Position numbers and translations under genes: made by a program | NCBI RefSeq assembly: GCF_963678635.1 | Contig: NC_087067.1 | Span: 49,656,233 to 49,716,232 of the forward strand | Direction of reading: 5' to 3' | DNA: 60,000 nucleotides | Source of the DNA: Symsagittifera roscoffensis | Lineage: Eukaryota > Xenacoelomorpha > Acoela > Convolutidae | Notes under the pieces: model-generated | Databases searched by the model: none | What the model was told of the DNA's origin: nothing | Seen by the model: only the letters and a program-made list of their open reading frames with translations | Shown: one piece after another, positions 12,825 through 25,500 of the stretch | How positions within the stretch are numbered: the stretch's first letter is position 1 | How the letters are laid out: each line of letters begins with the position of its first letter

Positions 12825-14803
12825 TTAACAATTCTCATTATTAGTCCTAAGTTTCTGTTTATGGCTGTGCGAATTCTGAACTGTTAAAAAATTGTTCTGT
12901 TTATTATTACCAACGTTACTCGTTGAACTGTTTTCTTTATTGTGACCTTTTGTGGTTTTCTTGTTTTTATAGACATTAATAGCAGACAGTATCTGTTGCC
13001 GATTGGTTGTTTGGCCGATTCCCATTTCGTCTAAATCGTCTTCGGTCAAACTGAACAGCACCTCGCGGTCTACCTCTTGCTGGTCAAAAATGTGCTTGTA
13101 CTTCATCAACGCTAGCTCGGATAAAATCTGACTCATCTCCGAAGGATTCGTACTTTTAGTTCCGTTCGAAGTTGAGTTCAAATTGAGGCGATTCGAGGAC
13201 ATCACATCGTCGGCAGTGTTGACTGAACTCTCAAACGAGGACCTCCCGTCGGTTCCTCCATTTCGAGGACTAGACCAATGTCCACTTCCCATCGCCAGGT
13301 GTTTTACGTTACTCATTACAGGCGAACTTGGGATCCCAGCATCATTCGAGGGTCTCGGAGTAGCACCGGTTCTGCTGTTTTTGGGGTTTAAGTTTGTACT
13401 GTGCGACCAATTAACTTCGCCACTAGAAATACTGCTACCGAAAGAACCAATTCTAGGCCGCCCATGAACACCACTATTAGTCTTGCTTCCCTGGTCAATT
13501 TTATTGGAAACACCAATATTATTATTGTTCGTTGAAGACTGAAAAATATTTAACTGATATCCGCTTGACGTTGACTGCAATGGTAAAGGTGAAGCCACAT
13601 GCTGAGAATTACCAAAATTGGGTTTAGTTTGAAATAATGATTGGTTCACGCGCGATGACGTAAGCAGAAGGTGCTGCTGCCTTTTGCTCATATCGCCCGA
13701 AGATTGAGGTGACATGTAATTAGAGTGTTCGGAAGCTTCGAATTTAACAGGTTGATTCGAATTACTACTTCCACTATTGCTTAGATTGTGGTTTGATTTC
13801 TTCGGCTGCAAAAACTTTGGCGGATTAGCTTTGATAGGTTTGTGGCGCCGGGGATAGCCGGATGAATTGCGGTCGAACCCTTTAGTAAAACTGGATTTGT
13901 GTCTGGACAATTGCATTTTGCGACTTGAGTCTATTGACGAAGGCACGGGGTGAAAAGGCGGCAAAACTGGGGCAAGCTGTTTCGTAGTCTGCACATGTAT
14001 CGGCTCATTCTGCATACTGTACATAGACGGCGTGGAGAAAATTCCACTATCTAATGCTGAGTCATCTCCAGGGTTGAAGTGCATGTCACTTCTAGACGGT
14101 TGGTCGTGGATCGAAACCCAGCCTCCGACCTGGGGTTCAATGAAACTACTCTCGGCATCATTAATCGGCATGGCACTCACTCGATTCATGTCAGTTCTTC
14201 CAATTTTGATGTCTTTCAGCTTGTCAGTGAATTTGTTCCACAAATTCTTAACAGAGCCGGAATTTCCAGTTTTTAGATTTCCATTCGTAAACGCATCTTC
14301 GTCTTGCTGTCGATTCAGACGATTTATAACAGGTGTGCTATTTGTTCTATGAGATGCTTTTAGTCGATCACTGGTAGATAAATATTCAAAATCACGAGCC
14401 GAATTCAGAGCACTCGAATATCCCGAAGCTCTACTGTCGGCTCCGTTTCCGATGTTACTCGCCAAGAGTGAAATGATATCGTTTTCTATGATGTCATCCA
14501 TTAAAGATGCTATATCGAACGCACTTATGTCCTGGTGCGACCGAATTGAAACATCGGCGCCTGATTCTATCAGATACCTGACGATATCCGCTTTGTTGTG
14601 ATACGTAGCTTGCATCAAAGCGGTCCAGCCCGACAAGACATCTCGCTCGTCCAGATTGGCTCCTTTGGATACCAGAAGTCGCACTATGGATAAATGCCCA
14701 GCAACGCATGCGTACATGAGAACTGTAGCTCCGTCTTCTGTGTTGCGTGCGTGGATGAGGTTCGGATCATTTTCCAGTGCATCGCGTAAGCTTTTGAGGT
14801 TCC
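12825..14803 (-). CDS. ANKS6: ANKS6-like protein, exon 2 (ankyrin end and SAM domain)
   Basis: This exon encodes the last two ankyrin repeats, a Ser/Asn/Gln-rich linker of about 450 residues and a C-terminal SAM domain (near 13140-12965, with the hallmark EEVD/DLDEMGI-type helices and RQQIL). The phrase GWTALMQATYH matches the corresponding ankyrin repeat of vertebrate ANKS6 (SamCystin) as I know the family. ANKS6 acts in the inversin compartment of cilia with NEK8, INVS and ANKS3. The acceptor is CAAG| just upstream of 14803, and it joins exon 1 in phase 1 to rebuild a Gly codon. The stop is at 12825-12827. The long disordered linker is the least conserved part, as expected. Confidence 0.85.
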
Positions 14804-15066
14804 CTTGAACAATTAAAACGACTTATCAGTTGCAAATAAGGCGTGCATACTTTTTGAATCAATTAATTAATAAGAAAAATATATATACTACAGAAGGCCG
14901 TTTCAGAAAAATTTCCATTTCGACGCAGTTTCTGTTTCAAGAAAAAAGATTAAAATGCGTTTTTTTAGCTTAAAAACAATCAGTTTTTGTGCTGTTCTTA
15001 AAAATGAGGCCTATATTACGTCGGGTGAATTTTTTTGATCTCTCGGCTTTTAATTTGTTCACATAC
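14804..15066 (-). other. ANKS6 intron
   Basis: A 263-bp phase-1 intron with GTATGT donor and TTCAAG acceptor. It contains no other feature. Confidence 0.8.
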
Positions 15067-15889
15067 CTTGTTTGGCCATTTCTATGATCGGATGCTCAAT
15101 AGGGTGAACTTCGACAGCCAATGCTGCGGACTGCTTATCTGTTTTGGCCTTCAAGATGGCCTTGCTCTGTCTACTCTTGCACATGGAGGCCAGATCCAGG
15201 GCAGTCCTGTTGTTAGCATCCACTGCTGTCGTGTCAGCGCCTTCCTTAAGGAGAATCTCAACCAGTTGAGTCCAGTTGAAAATCGCACTCAGACTCAAGG
15301 GCGTCTGGCCATTGTAGGAATCTTTCATTTTTAAAGCAACTGAATGAAACGCGTTCATAAGTTCTCTCAGCGCTTCTACATTACCCCGGACACAGGCGGC
15401 CAACATTGGGTTAAAAAAGGATTCCTGTGACTGGTGATTGTTGGGTTCTTTCTTCGGTGGTAAAAACTGAGCCCCCGATTCTATCAAGAGTCTCACTATG
15501 CGTTCACTGCCGTTGAAGCACCCAAGAGTCAACGCTGTACAGTTGGACCTATTTACAATATTAACATCGGCTTGTGATTGAATCAGTGCCGAAACTACAT
15601 CGCTATGTCCCGCATAACATGCCTGCATGAGTGGGGTCCAGCCCTCGTCATTCAGTTGGTCCAACGGAGCTCCTCGTTTCAGAAGACACTTCACGATATC
15701 CAGGTGTCCCGAGGCACATGCATAGTGCAACCCAGTATTGCCTCCGTCATCTTCCGAAATGGAAGCGAGAATTGTGCTGTCCTGGTCTAGACAGCTAATG
15801 ACGTCATTCAACCTGCCCTTGGCACAAGCGACGTGGAGACTGGAAACGGACACTTTTCTGTTGCACTGTGACTGGGGGAAGGAGGTCAT
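15067..15889 (-). CDS. ANKS6: ANKS6-like protein, exon 1 (ankyrin repeats)
   Basis: The ATG at 15889 opens a frame with six to seven ankyrin repeats (repeated GxTxLHxAxxxGHxxxVxxLL patterns). It ends at a good donor, CAAG|GTATGT (15067/15066). Joining to 14803 gives an uninterrupted product of 933 aa, close to human ANKS6 (about 870 aa). An upstream exon cannot be excluded, but the start is followed by a plausible short N-terminus and the repeats are complete. The neighbouring CAPN15 gene is transcribed in the same direction and ends only about 0.5 kb upstream of this start. ANKS3 is the main alternative; the position and wording of the last ankyrin repeat favour ANKS6. Confidence 0.85.
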
Positions 15890-15978
15890 TTGGGGTCACG
15901 TTACCATTTCACACTGAAACTGAACTAGAAAATCAATTCAGGTGCAAGATGAACTATCAGAAAAATCCCATATCTATG

Positions 15979-15984
15979 TTTATT
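15979..15984 (-). terminator. Candidate poly(A) signal of CAPN15
   Basis: AATAAA on the minus strand, 407 bp after the CAPN15 stop and just upstream of ANKS6. Two nearer AATAAA words lie at about 16338-16343 and 16363-16368, so the site used is unknown. Confidence 0.35.
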
Positions 15985-16390
15985 TTTTGTAACTAGGAAA
16001 CCTTATCCTGACGGAGCTTTTACGACAAAATTTTAGCTTCCAGCTCATATAGTCGAGCATAAATAAACTGCTCTACAAAACTCATTCATTTTTCAAAAAA
16101 AAATTTGCTAAAAACTAAATTCTCTAACAATTTATCTATAGCACCACCGAGGATTAAAAATATGATAGGATATTTGGCACCATGTTTGAAGACCTCCTTT
16201 CCATGTGTGTTACCGTAGTTTCCACTTTGTTTCGTTTGGTTACGATAGCAAAAATTGTTATCCAACACGTCTTGAAACTCGCGGAAGACCGGAGACTTTG
16301 TTTGACTTAAGTGTAGATGCTTGGTAGCCATTAGCCCTTTTATTGTGACGTTTTAAGTTGACTTTTATTGTTCAATATTGACTTCTGAGG

Positions 16391-16555
16391 TCAAAGTGGT
16401 CTTGGTGAATGGAGTGCCGCTATTGCTTCTGATATGGGTGGTACATTGCTCTTGCCCGGGTGTCCGTAGTAGCTCAGTTTGCTATCCCTCGTTTGGAGAT
16501 GGTTGTATGATGTGCCTATCTGGTAGCCGCCGGACACTTCCAACTGACTCAGCAC
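16391..16555 (-). CDS. CAPN15: CAPN15 last exon
   Basis: After an acceptor (GATAG|) the frame reads VLSQLE at its start and ends LHSPRPL, then TGA at 16391-16393: 54 codons. Both ends match the terminal exon of vertebrate CAPN15. Phase 0 fits the donor of the exon at 19701. This exon is too short to show as an ordinary ORF and was found by looking for the expected C-terminus. Confidence 0.88.
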   Translation of the reverse strand: MLSQLEVSGGYQIGTSYNHLQTRDSKLSYYGHPGKSNVPPISEAIAALHSPRPL

Positions 16556-19500
16556 CTATCACAACATTTGCTTATAGTACTTGAGGCTTTTGAAATTGTG
16601 TTAACGCAACAAAACTCTTGATAAGAACACAGCCAACAGACAGTTGGAAAAGAGTCAATGATCGCAAGTAAACAGAAAAAAACGTACAGACTTACTTAGA
16701 GAAAAAAAATTCAACTTTCGAAATTTAAAGAAAAGATAGATGGCCTTAAAACTGTTTGAATTTTTATGATTGAAACTTTTTTGATACAATCAAAACAAGT
16801 TGAGAAAACTGGATAAAATTTTTATTTCGCTGGGAAATTCGATAACTAAACTCCAGATTCGAAACTAGAAATCGATCACAATTTTTGGCGATCTTTACAA
16901 GTTTGCCTTCCTTCAAACAAAAAAGCACTGAACTGAAAGAAAAAATTAAAAATCAAACCGCGAAAAATCAAAATTGAAGTCTTTACCTAAAAAAAATAAT
17001 TGCGACCTATATAAGAGTTTGAACTAATTTAATCGAAAATTAATAACATCCTTCAAACTGCAATGATATAAATTTAAACACAAAGGCCATGACAAGATTC
17101 AAAAAAGCGATAAAACGACAAAAAAGCACCTTTATGAAGTGAAATACGAAAAAAAGAACGCTCGAAATAGTAAAACTTTACTCCGTATCGGATCTGAACC
17201 TGCAAACTCGAGATTTGGAGTCTCACGCCCTGCCCTATCTACCACGCATGCTTAACAATTGGCAAACTAGTCACAAATCGATCAGATACACATGCTAATA
17301 AATTGCTAATGCCATGCTGCAAAAGTAGCACCAAATACAAATAGACACAATTTTTCATGCAATAAATTGGAGTCTAACAAATTAAACGCTTAACTTAAAC
17401 ATAATGGGGTTGTAGGCTTTTCAGTTTACTCCATGCAAAGTTAGTGTGGATGCGTTTGATTTGTTAGACTCCAATTTACTTCAAAAAATTGCGAGATCTA
17501 GTGTTAGAAATTTTCGGAAAAAACGTTGATTAGGAGTCTCAAGTCCTCGCATCTGCGCCTGGGTCGCTTGGAAGTAAAGTAGTGGCCCAGCTAAAGCTGG
17601 ATCTTCCTATTCTAATTAGTTAAACCATATATTGTACTGACACGAAAATGCGTAATTTTCGACATTTCAATAAAGCCTAAGTTTCTCTGCTTAAGACTTC
17701 TCACTCTTTCAATTGAAGTCTTTATCTCAGATTTGGCCAGGTAGTTTTGAAAAAAAAAATAAAGTGAAAAAATCCAAAAACTGATCAAAAATTCGAAAAT
17801 TTGACTTTTCTTAAATCAAACTTTTAAATATATCGAACAAACACTTTCCAAAAAGCCGGCAAAATTTCACAAAGTGGACATTTTTTAAGGCCAGATTTTC
17901 TTGAAAACACAGGGCAAAGCCGCTTGCGCAGAAATAATTGCATAACTGATTTTAGACTAAGTGCTTAACCTCAAGTTTGGCGGGGTAAGCCCATTTTTGA
18001 CATGTTAAATTATTTAAAAAAATCTTTCATGTCAAAAATGGGCTTTTTTGAGGCAATAACTTTTGTTTTACTGATTTTAGGGAAAGGCCGCTTAAAGAAG
18101 GGAGATTTCCAAAATTTGTTATTTTGATTGACACCTTTATCTCAGATCTGTACATTTAATATTTTTGAAAATGAAAAAAAAATCAAAACAAACAGGCCAA
18201 AAACCCCCTTCTGAAAATTTCGAAGGCCGTAGAACGTGGCGTAAAATTAAAAGATACTTGCGAAATATGCAATCACATAGAAGTTCAGCCGATTTTCCAT
18301 TGGTACCATTTTTTTTCAAAATCAGTACATTAGTGTTTGAGATTTGAAATTTCTGCGAAAAGTGCAAAAATTTTTCAAAGCGTTGCAAGGAAAAAAACAA
18401 ATCCCATGCATTTTAATTATACATAATTTTTTAAACAGAACCTAAGACTAACCGAAAATAAAACAGCAACATATGAAATCTTATGTTGACTTTTCTTAAA
18501 ACAGCAAAAATACCCCAATTGAAATCTTTCGAAGGCCGTAGAACATGAGGTAAATTGAAAAAAGACTAGAGAGATATGAGACCTAGGGGCGCAATAGCGT
18601 CAAACTAAAAAAACTAGAGCAAATGAAAAAAAAAATCAAAAAAAGTAGGCCGAAACCCCCCCTTCTGAATCTTTCGAAGGCCGTAAAACGTGGCGTAAAA
18701 TGAAAAGAGACTTGGGAAAAATGTCACATAGAAGAGCAGCCAACTTTCTGTTGTTACCATTTTTTTTAAAATCAGTACATTATTGGTGTTTGAGAAAAAC
18801 TGAAATTTCTGTGAAAAGTGGAAAAACTTTCCAAAGCGTCGCAAAGAAAAACGAAAAACAACAAACCCCATACATTTTAATAATACAATTTTTAAACGGG
18901 GCCTAAAACTAGCCAAAAATAAAACGTCAACATATGCCATCAAATTATTTATGCTTAAGTGAGCTTAAATATGATTAAAATGAACTAGTTTTATTCGCGA
19001 CTCAGGTTAGAAAAAAAAATTCTTCGCTTACGTAATTATTGTCATGTTGTTTGAAATAAATAGCTTTTTCGGTTTATTTGATGAATTAAAAATGCATCAA
19101 CTAAGTTATCTCAAAAATAGACCCCCCAATAGTTAAGATCCACCACCCCAACGCTTATTTTAAATTAAATTTGCTAAGCGCTGCGTGTAAAATGCTCTAA
19201 TCTGATTGGCTGAAAAATCGAGCTCAGAACCAAGTTAACATCCTCCCCCCTAAAGGCATTTCGGGGGGGGGGGGGGGAGGATGTTAACTTGGTCCATACT
19301 TACTGTTAGAATTAGCCACATACTGTGCCTCGGTTTTTATTACGGACCACAGCATTTTTGAGGGACCAAACAAGTGAAATAGTACCCAAAGGGGGGAACG
19401 CTTTGGGTCGACAGGGAGTCGAATTCCTGAGGGCGGGAAGCGTCCCCCCACCTCTCTAAATCCGCTGGCGGGGTGAGGTACTATGCGTCAAGACCACAAT

Positions 19501-22500
19501 ACCTCGCCCTTAAACTGAATTAGAGAGAGGATATTAACTTGGTTCTGAGCTGGAATTTTTAGCCAATCATAATCGAGCATTTTACGTGCAGCTTTGCAAC
19601 GCTAAGCAATTTTAATCCAAGGAGGATCTTAACTTGGTCTATTAAGGGGGTGCGGGGGGGGGATTGTGGTTAACTTGATTGCAGCTTATCCGCCCCTTAC
19701 CACGATGATTTGTCTGTGAAGTGGGGGGACGGAATCGAAGGTGGTCAAGTGTCCCCTGGTGGCGACCACATTGTAGCTCTCCATACAGTCATACTTGATC
19801 TGCAGATACTGTTCTGGGTCCCTGTTCTCAATTGCCACTATCGCCCCCGACCACCCTCCACTCACTCTGTACACTGAACAGCCAGTGCGGACTGAAACAC
19901 ACACAACTTATTAATTATTGCCCCCTGGTCGGGTCTTAAAACTCAAACGACTCAATTCAATGCAAAACATCTTTGGTTATGTGATATGGAATCAGTGATG
20001 TAAACAAAAACACCAAAGTTCCGATTGTTCAGATGCAAAGTTCAGATTGTTGCCCCCACTCGAAAGTGAGGTTGAGAAAAAGAGATATGGTCTCAAGTTG
20101 ACCCCCTGCCCGGATTTCCATAGTAAAAGGCGATGGAAGTACGCGAGAGTGACAGGGAATCCAGAGTGTAATAATCAATTAAATGGTAGCTTAATTCCAA
20201 TCATTCTCATAATATTATAGTACTGTCGTAAACCAAGTTCCATTACACTAACTTCAATATTTCATACAATTGACATTTTTCCAGTCTCTATATGTGACGC
20301 ATTGCATAATACTCAAAGAACTAACTTGGATGATTCTACAACCTGGTGAATAAATGAAAAGCTTAATTTATAGAGCATATTGTGAATAAATGAGTGACGG
20401 CACATGAATTGAGCGTACTGATAGGGATTTTCTGTCATGTCCTATGACAATGGCCATGCATGGACTAATCGATATTGGTAGTATTTCTCGACAATTTGAT
20501 CACTTTTACATATGCATTTTATCTGTGCAGTATATCTATGCATTATATCAACGCCACAAAACGAGCTATTCATTCTTTTTGAGAAACATTGCTTTTGTTT
20601 GGCATTATGTTACACTTAAAGTTATAGTAACCCAAGGTGCCATGGTGTAGTGGTTATCACATCTGCCTAACACGCAGAAGGTCCCCAGTTCGAGCCTGGG
20701 TGGCATCACTTTTTCCTTTCCAACATCATTTTTAACTAATGTTTTCTCGACTTGAGAATTTTCGGTACTACTACGAAGAGTGTTGTTCCCTTCAAAATAA
20801 CCAGGTCCCTTGAGAATGGGACACGTAGAGCTCTCGGCCTTCCAGTTCCCCCCTTTCAAATTCAATTTTGAAAAGTCTATTTAGCGTTGTCACAATGCAA
20901 TGAAATTTGGCGTGGTGAACAAATCAATTCTGAACAGATTTGTTCTTCATACATTACAGCGTAACATCACGCATTTAGCCGTAATAACACGTAAAACAAA
21001 CATAAAACTCGGTATTTTGAAAGGGGGGACTGGAAAAGAGCCGAGCTCTCAAATCGTTTAAAAATTATGATTTTGCCATTCAGAAATATGTCGCAGTATA
21101 TTTTCATACAAATTTTATGTTTTGTTACTTTGCTACTTCCCTCAGTAGGAAGGAAAGAAGGACGATTATGGCATAAGGTAGGGCGGAAACCCCGTTATAT
21201 GGCCATATATTTTGCGGAACCCCTGTCCCTTACAAATTTAAGGTAGAAACTTAAAAAAAAAGCCAAAATTGAGTTTTTATGACAAATAAGTTAATCCAAT
21301 TATGGTTGTTAAACCGTAAAATAAGTTGAAGCGAGCATATTTCTTGATAGATATACACAATATAATAGTTACCAGGGGCGGATCTAGGATTTTCTCGAGG
21401 GGGGGGGGTGGATTTTCAAAAATTTTGTCGACCTTTTTTTTTTTAGGTCGACCGAACTTATTTTCCGAGCTCTCCCAATCTCAAAGCGCTAAAAAGACTG
21501 TTTTGGTCAAAGTGTCTGCGCAGCAGGCAAAATTTTGAAAAACAGGGCAAAAACCGTAATTTAATTTCAGGTATAATTTGTAGGTATAGGATGGGAATAT
21601 GGTTATCGGAAATTACGAGCTGGATAAAACTCAGGTGTGGTATCAAAGCTCACTGGAATAAAAACTGAGCTGACGCTGTGCTCAAATAGCTGTTAATTAT
21701 TGTGTAGTTCTAAGATGGTTCTAATGTCGAATAACTTAAGAGGCCAATGTTTATGGAAAATTTCATCTGAAACACATGAAATAATAATTAAAAAAACCCT
21801 TTTTTTGGCATAATTGACACTGGGGCAAAGCGAAGATTCACTTCACTTATGACCACTAGAAATCATTATAAGGACTAGATTTGAATAAAGTATCAAGAAC
21901 TAGCTCTACTATTACTCAAAACACTAGACGCGAAAAAGAATGCAACGACTCTTAGAATGCAGAAGAATACTTGCGGCATATCTTAATGTAGCAGGGAAAA
22001 CAAGCTGACCCAAAATGATGTAGGTTCCGCTAAGTCGTAAAAAAAATTGAAAACTTTCAGCTTTTTCTCGATTTGTATTGAACCGAGAGTAATTTGAAGA
22101 AAAAAAAACTTGTCAAAATAATTACATGATTAACTTATTAAATAGTGTCTTTTTAGAGAGACATGTACTCCGAGGGGTAGCCGTGTGTGACCACCAATGG
22201 TATACATTATTGGAGCCAGCTGTCTTCATAAACTGACACAATCACTGACGTACAATAACAGGAAAAAATTCAAAGCCCAATCAACCCAACCTCTATCAGC
22301 GGACTTTCCTTGAACCTCAACGCCAGGAATCCCCTCAAGGTAGTCCAGAATTTGTTCAAAAATCAAGGCGTACTTCGACAACGCAAAGATATTATCATCT
22401 GGCACGATATTATCAATAATAGCATCACCGCCCACTCAGGCAACTATTGTCCAATCCGAGACATATACCGACCCCTTAGACTATCGAAAACCTCAAGAAA

Positions 22501-25500
22501 AAATACAGTATTGAAGCAGTTGTGTACACCCGAAGGCAAGGGACTCCAGATCTCTCAATCGCTTTGAGAGATAGTGGAATTCTGATCCTAGAAGTACGGA
22601 AAAATCTGCTCCTGAGAAAAGAAAAAAGAAATCCCGAGCTTCTATACGAACTTACCCGAATCCACCCCCAAACAGCAATTGACCATTAACTGGTTTCAAG
22701 AGTTCTGCGCAACAGTCATAACTTACGTGGACTTATTCGCAAGAAACGATCAAAGAAGAAGATAAACAAAGCACAGAAAGACAGACAAAAAAAGAGAGGG
22801 GAAACCAGTCGAAAGAAAAACCAGGAAGAGAAGGAAAGCCAAGAAAACCTGAGTAGGAGTAAATTTTTCTCTTTTTCCTGTGAATCCGGAGGTGGAAAAC
22901 CTTGGAATCGCGGAATACAATAGAAGTTTGTTTGTGCTTACTCACATCCTGTTTGGGCCAGTGAATCTAGAGGTTAAAAACCTTGGAATCGCGGTTCTAA
23001 GCAGCAGTTTTCTCTTCTTCTAGACCCAGCGAATCCGGAGGTGAAAAACCTTGGAGTCGCGGTTGTGAAAAATCTATTTTTTCGAGACATTTTCAATCAA
23101 ACCCAGTGAATCCGGAGGTGAACAACCTTGGAATTGCGGGATTGAGCGGAAACGCCTCCTCTTTCCTCTATCGAAAATTGCAAAACTTGCACCAGAACTA
23201 TTGGTAAACGTGAAGCCACCTTCTTTTGTACAGCATGCGGCGATACAATGCACATGACCACAGCGTGTACAGGCATGTCCCATGAAGCCATAATGGGCAT
23301 CCAAGAAGTTAGTCAGAACGAGCTCCTCTTGTGCAGCAAATGTGTACAGATGAACAAACGCGACAGCATAATTGATAGACTCGCAAGCAGTAAAGAACAG
23401 CAAAAGCTACAAGAAAAGGAACTCACAATGAAAGAGACTGTTGACGCAATCAAGGAAAAACTCGAACAGTTCGGAGATATACGAAGTCAACTAGAAAGCC
23501 TACAATCTGAAGTGAAAAAACAGGTCACGACCTTCGCTGAAAAAGTGAAAGAAAAACCCACAAAAGCAACAACTACTCCCAAAAAGGAAAGTTATGATGG
23601 AATAAGACTTCGAGGAATACCTGAACCAAATGGGACGAGCGCCCGGTAGCGACTAGAGAAAAACGTAGACGAAGTTAAGAAAATCGTTGATTTCTTGGAA
23701 ATAGATTGCGTGATTGAAGATGCAAAACGGGTGGGCAATTATGACCAACCAAAAATCAGAACTCTTGTGGTAAAGCTTGTCAATGAACACCATCGTCGAC
23801 TCATACTACTATCAGTCAGCAAACTGGCTTCATATACAAAAGAAGTATATATGAGCAAAGAATTGAACCCGGATGAACAAAAACTAGAAAACAATGCCCT
23901 CAAACTGAGACGACATCTAATTCAGAAAGAAAATATAAGCTCGAAAGATCTTCGAATCCGGAACTTAAAGCTACAGAAAAAAGAAAGCGATCAATGGCAA
24001 AATGTTGAAATTGTAGACACTAAAGCAAGCAATAAATGACTATACACTGACTCAAACAGAAAATTAAAACTCTTAAACTTCAATGTTAGGAGCAAACTGG
24101 AACTAGACAGGAGAATGAAATTGGCAAACGCGATAACCACACGCGACTATGACATTATATGCATAACCGAAACATGGCTCACTCGAGAAGTTCCAGATGA
24201 GGCCTTGTTTTTTCCTAACTAGAATATTTACAGAAGGGATCGTGAAAATATCTCATTATCCTCAAATCATGGCGGAGTGCTAATTGCTATCCGCGGGTTA
24301 GCTCACAAACGAATACTTATGGAAACTAAATTTGAGTGCGTCATAGTACAAGTCTACAACTCAAGCGACTCAATACTGAAATGCTGTGTATACAATCCAC
24401 CCAAGCAGAGTTCCTATCGAATGCCTACACAGGATTTTAGAATTACTCTTGAAACCCTTGACAAAATTAAAACCGCTCAAAACTGCAGCAACATTATCAT
24501 CACTGGCGATATAAACTTGCAAGAAACAACATGAGAAGGTTTATCCTCTGAAGACGAGTATGAATCGGCGCTACTAGAAAAACTGGAGGACGAGCTTCTA
24601 CCAAGCATTACCAAATAGAAATGGAAGAAATCTAGACAATTTTTTTTACCCAACTAGCAAAAAACCCTTGAACTCTCATGTATCGATAGCGAAATTGAAA
24701 CAAACTTCTCCACATCTGGAAAAAAGTGCTCTGACCACTTCTCATTCCGGACAGTGTTTTCGTTTGAATTTAAACCAATCAGGCCGTCACCCAAGAAAAT
24801 GTTTGCTTTCAAAAAAGCTAACTGGGAGCAAACGAACATGTACATATCAGAACATCCATTCATTCCATACTGCTTTAGCAATATTGATGAACTAGTGAAA
24901 CAATGGTACATATGGTTACAAAAAATTATTGACGAAAAAGTACCAAGAGTCATGGCATATCGATCAAGCTTACCACCCTGGATCAGCCCATCCACATCAC
25001 AAATAATTAAGAAAATTGCCACCATGAGAAAGAAACACGAAAAAACCGGAAAACTGGCCGTGCTTATCAAAATAAAGAAAAATGAAAGGAACCTCAGAAA
25101 CGAGATGTTGAACGACTAAACTATTTACGAAGAAAAAATTTTTTCAAGCAGAAGAAAGTCTTTTCTGTAGAAATATCTAAAACCGCTGCAAAAAATCAAA
25201 CAGTTCCCAGATGAGATGTATTTCAAACAAGGTGAAGACAAATCCACGATAGCTCGCGATAACAGTCAGAAATGCGAACTGTTCAACCAACTCTTCTCAA
25301 GTGTATTTACACCATCCCAAAATATAAACATCAAAGATTGCAAAAAGTCAGCCCTGAATACAGTGCTGGTGACAGAAGAAGTAATAAACAAAATCCTATT
25401 AGGTTTAGATGTGAACAAAGCCTGCGGACCCGACAACATCGGTAACATCTTCCTGAAAAACCTTCCACGTTTCTCAAAAGGAATGGAAAATTATTGAAGT

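Larger units (their letters stand above)
16556..19700 (-). other. CAPN15 intron 5 (3.1 kb)
   Basis: AT-rich intron with a tRNA-like SINE head (about 17160-17260), a 26-bp-arm hairpin, a locally duplicated block at 18.16-18.91 kb and a nested fold-back element at 19.12-19.65 kb. No coding frame is supportable. Confidence 0.7.

Noticed and set aside
16086-16331. 81-codon minus-strand frame after CAPN15
   Set aside because: It lies in the likely CAPN15 3' UTR and has no recognisable domain.
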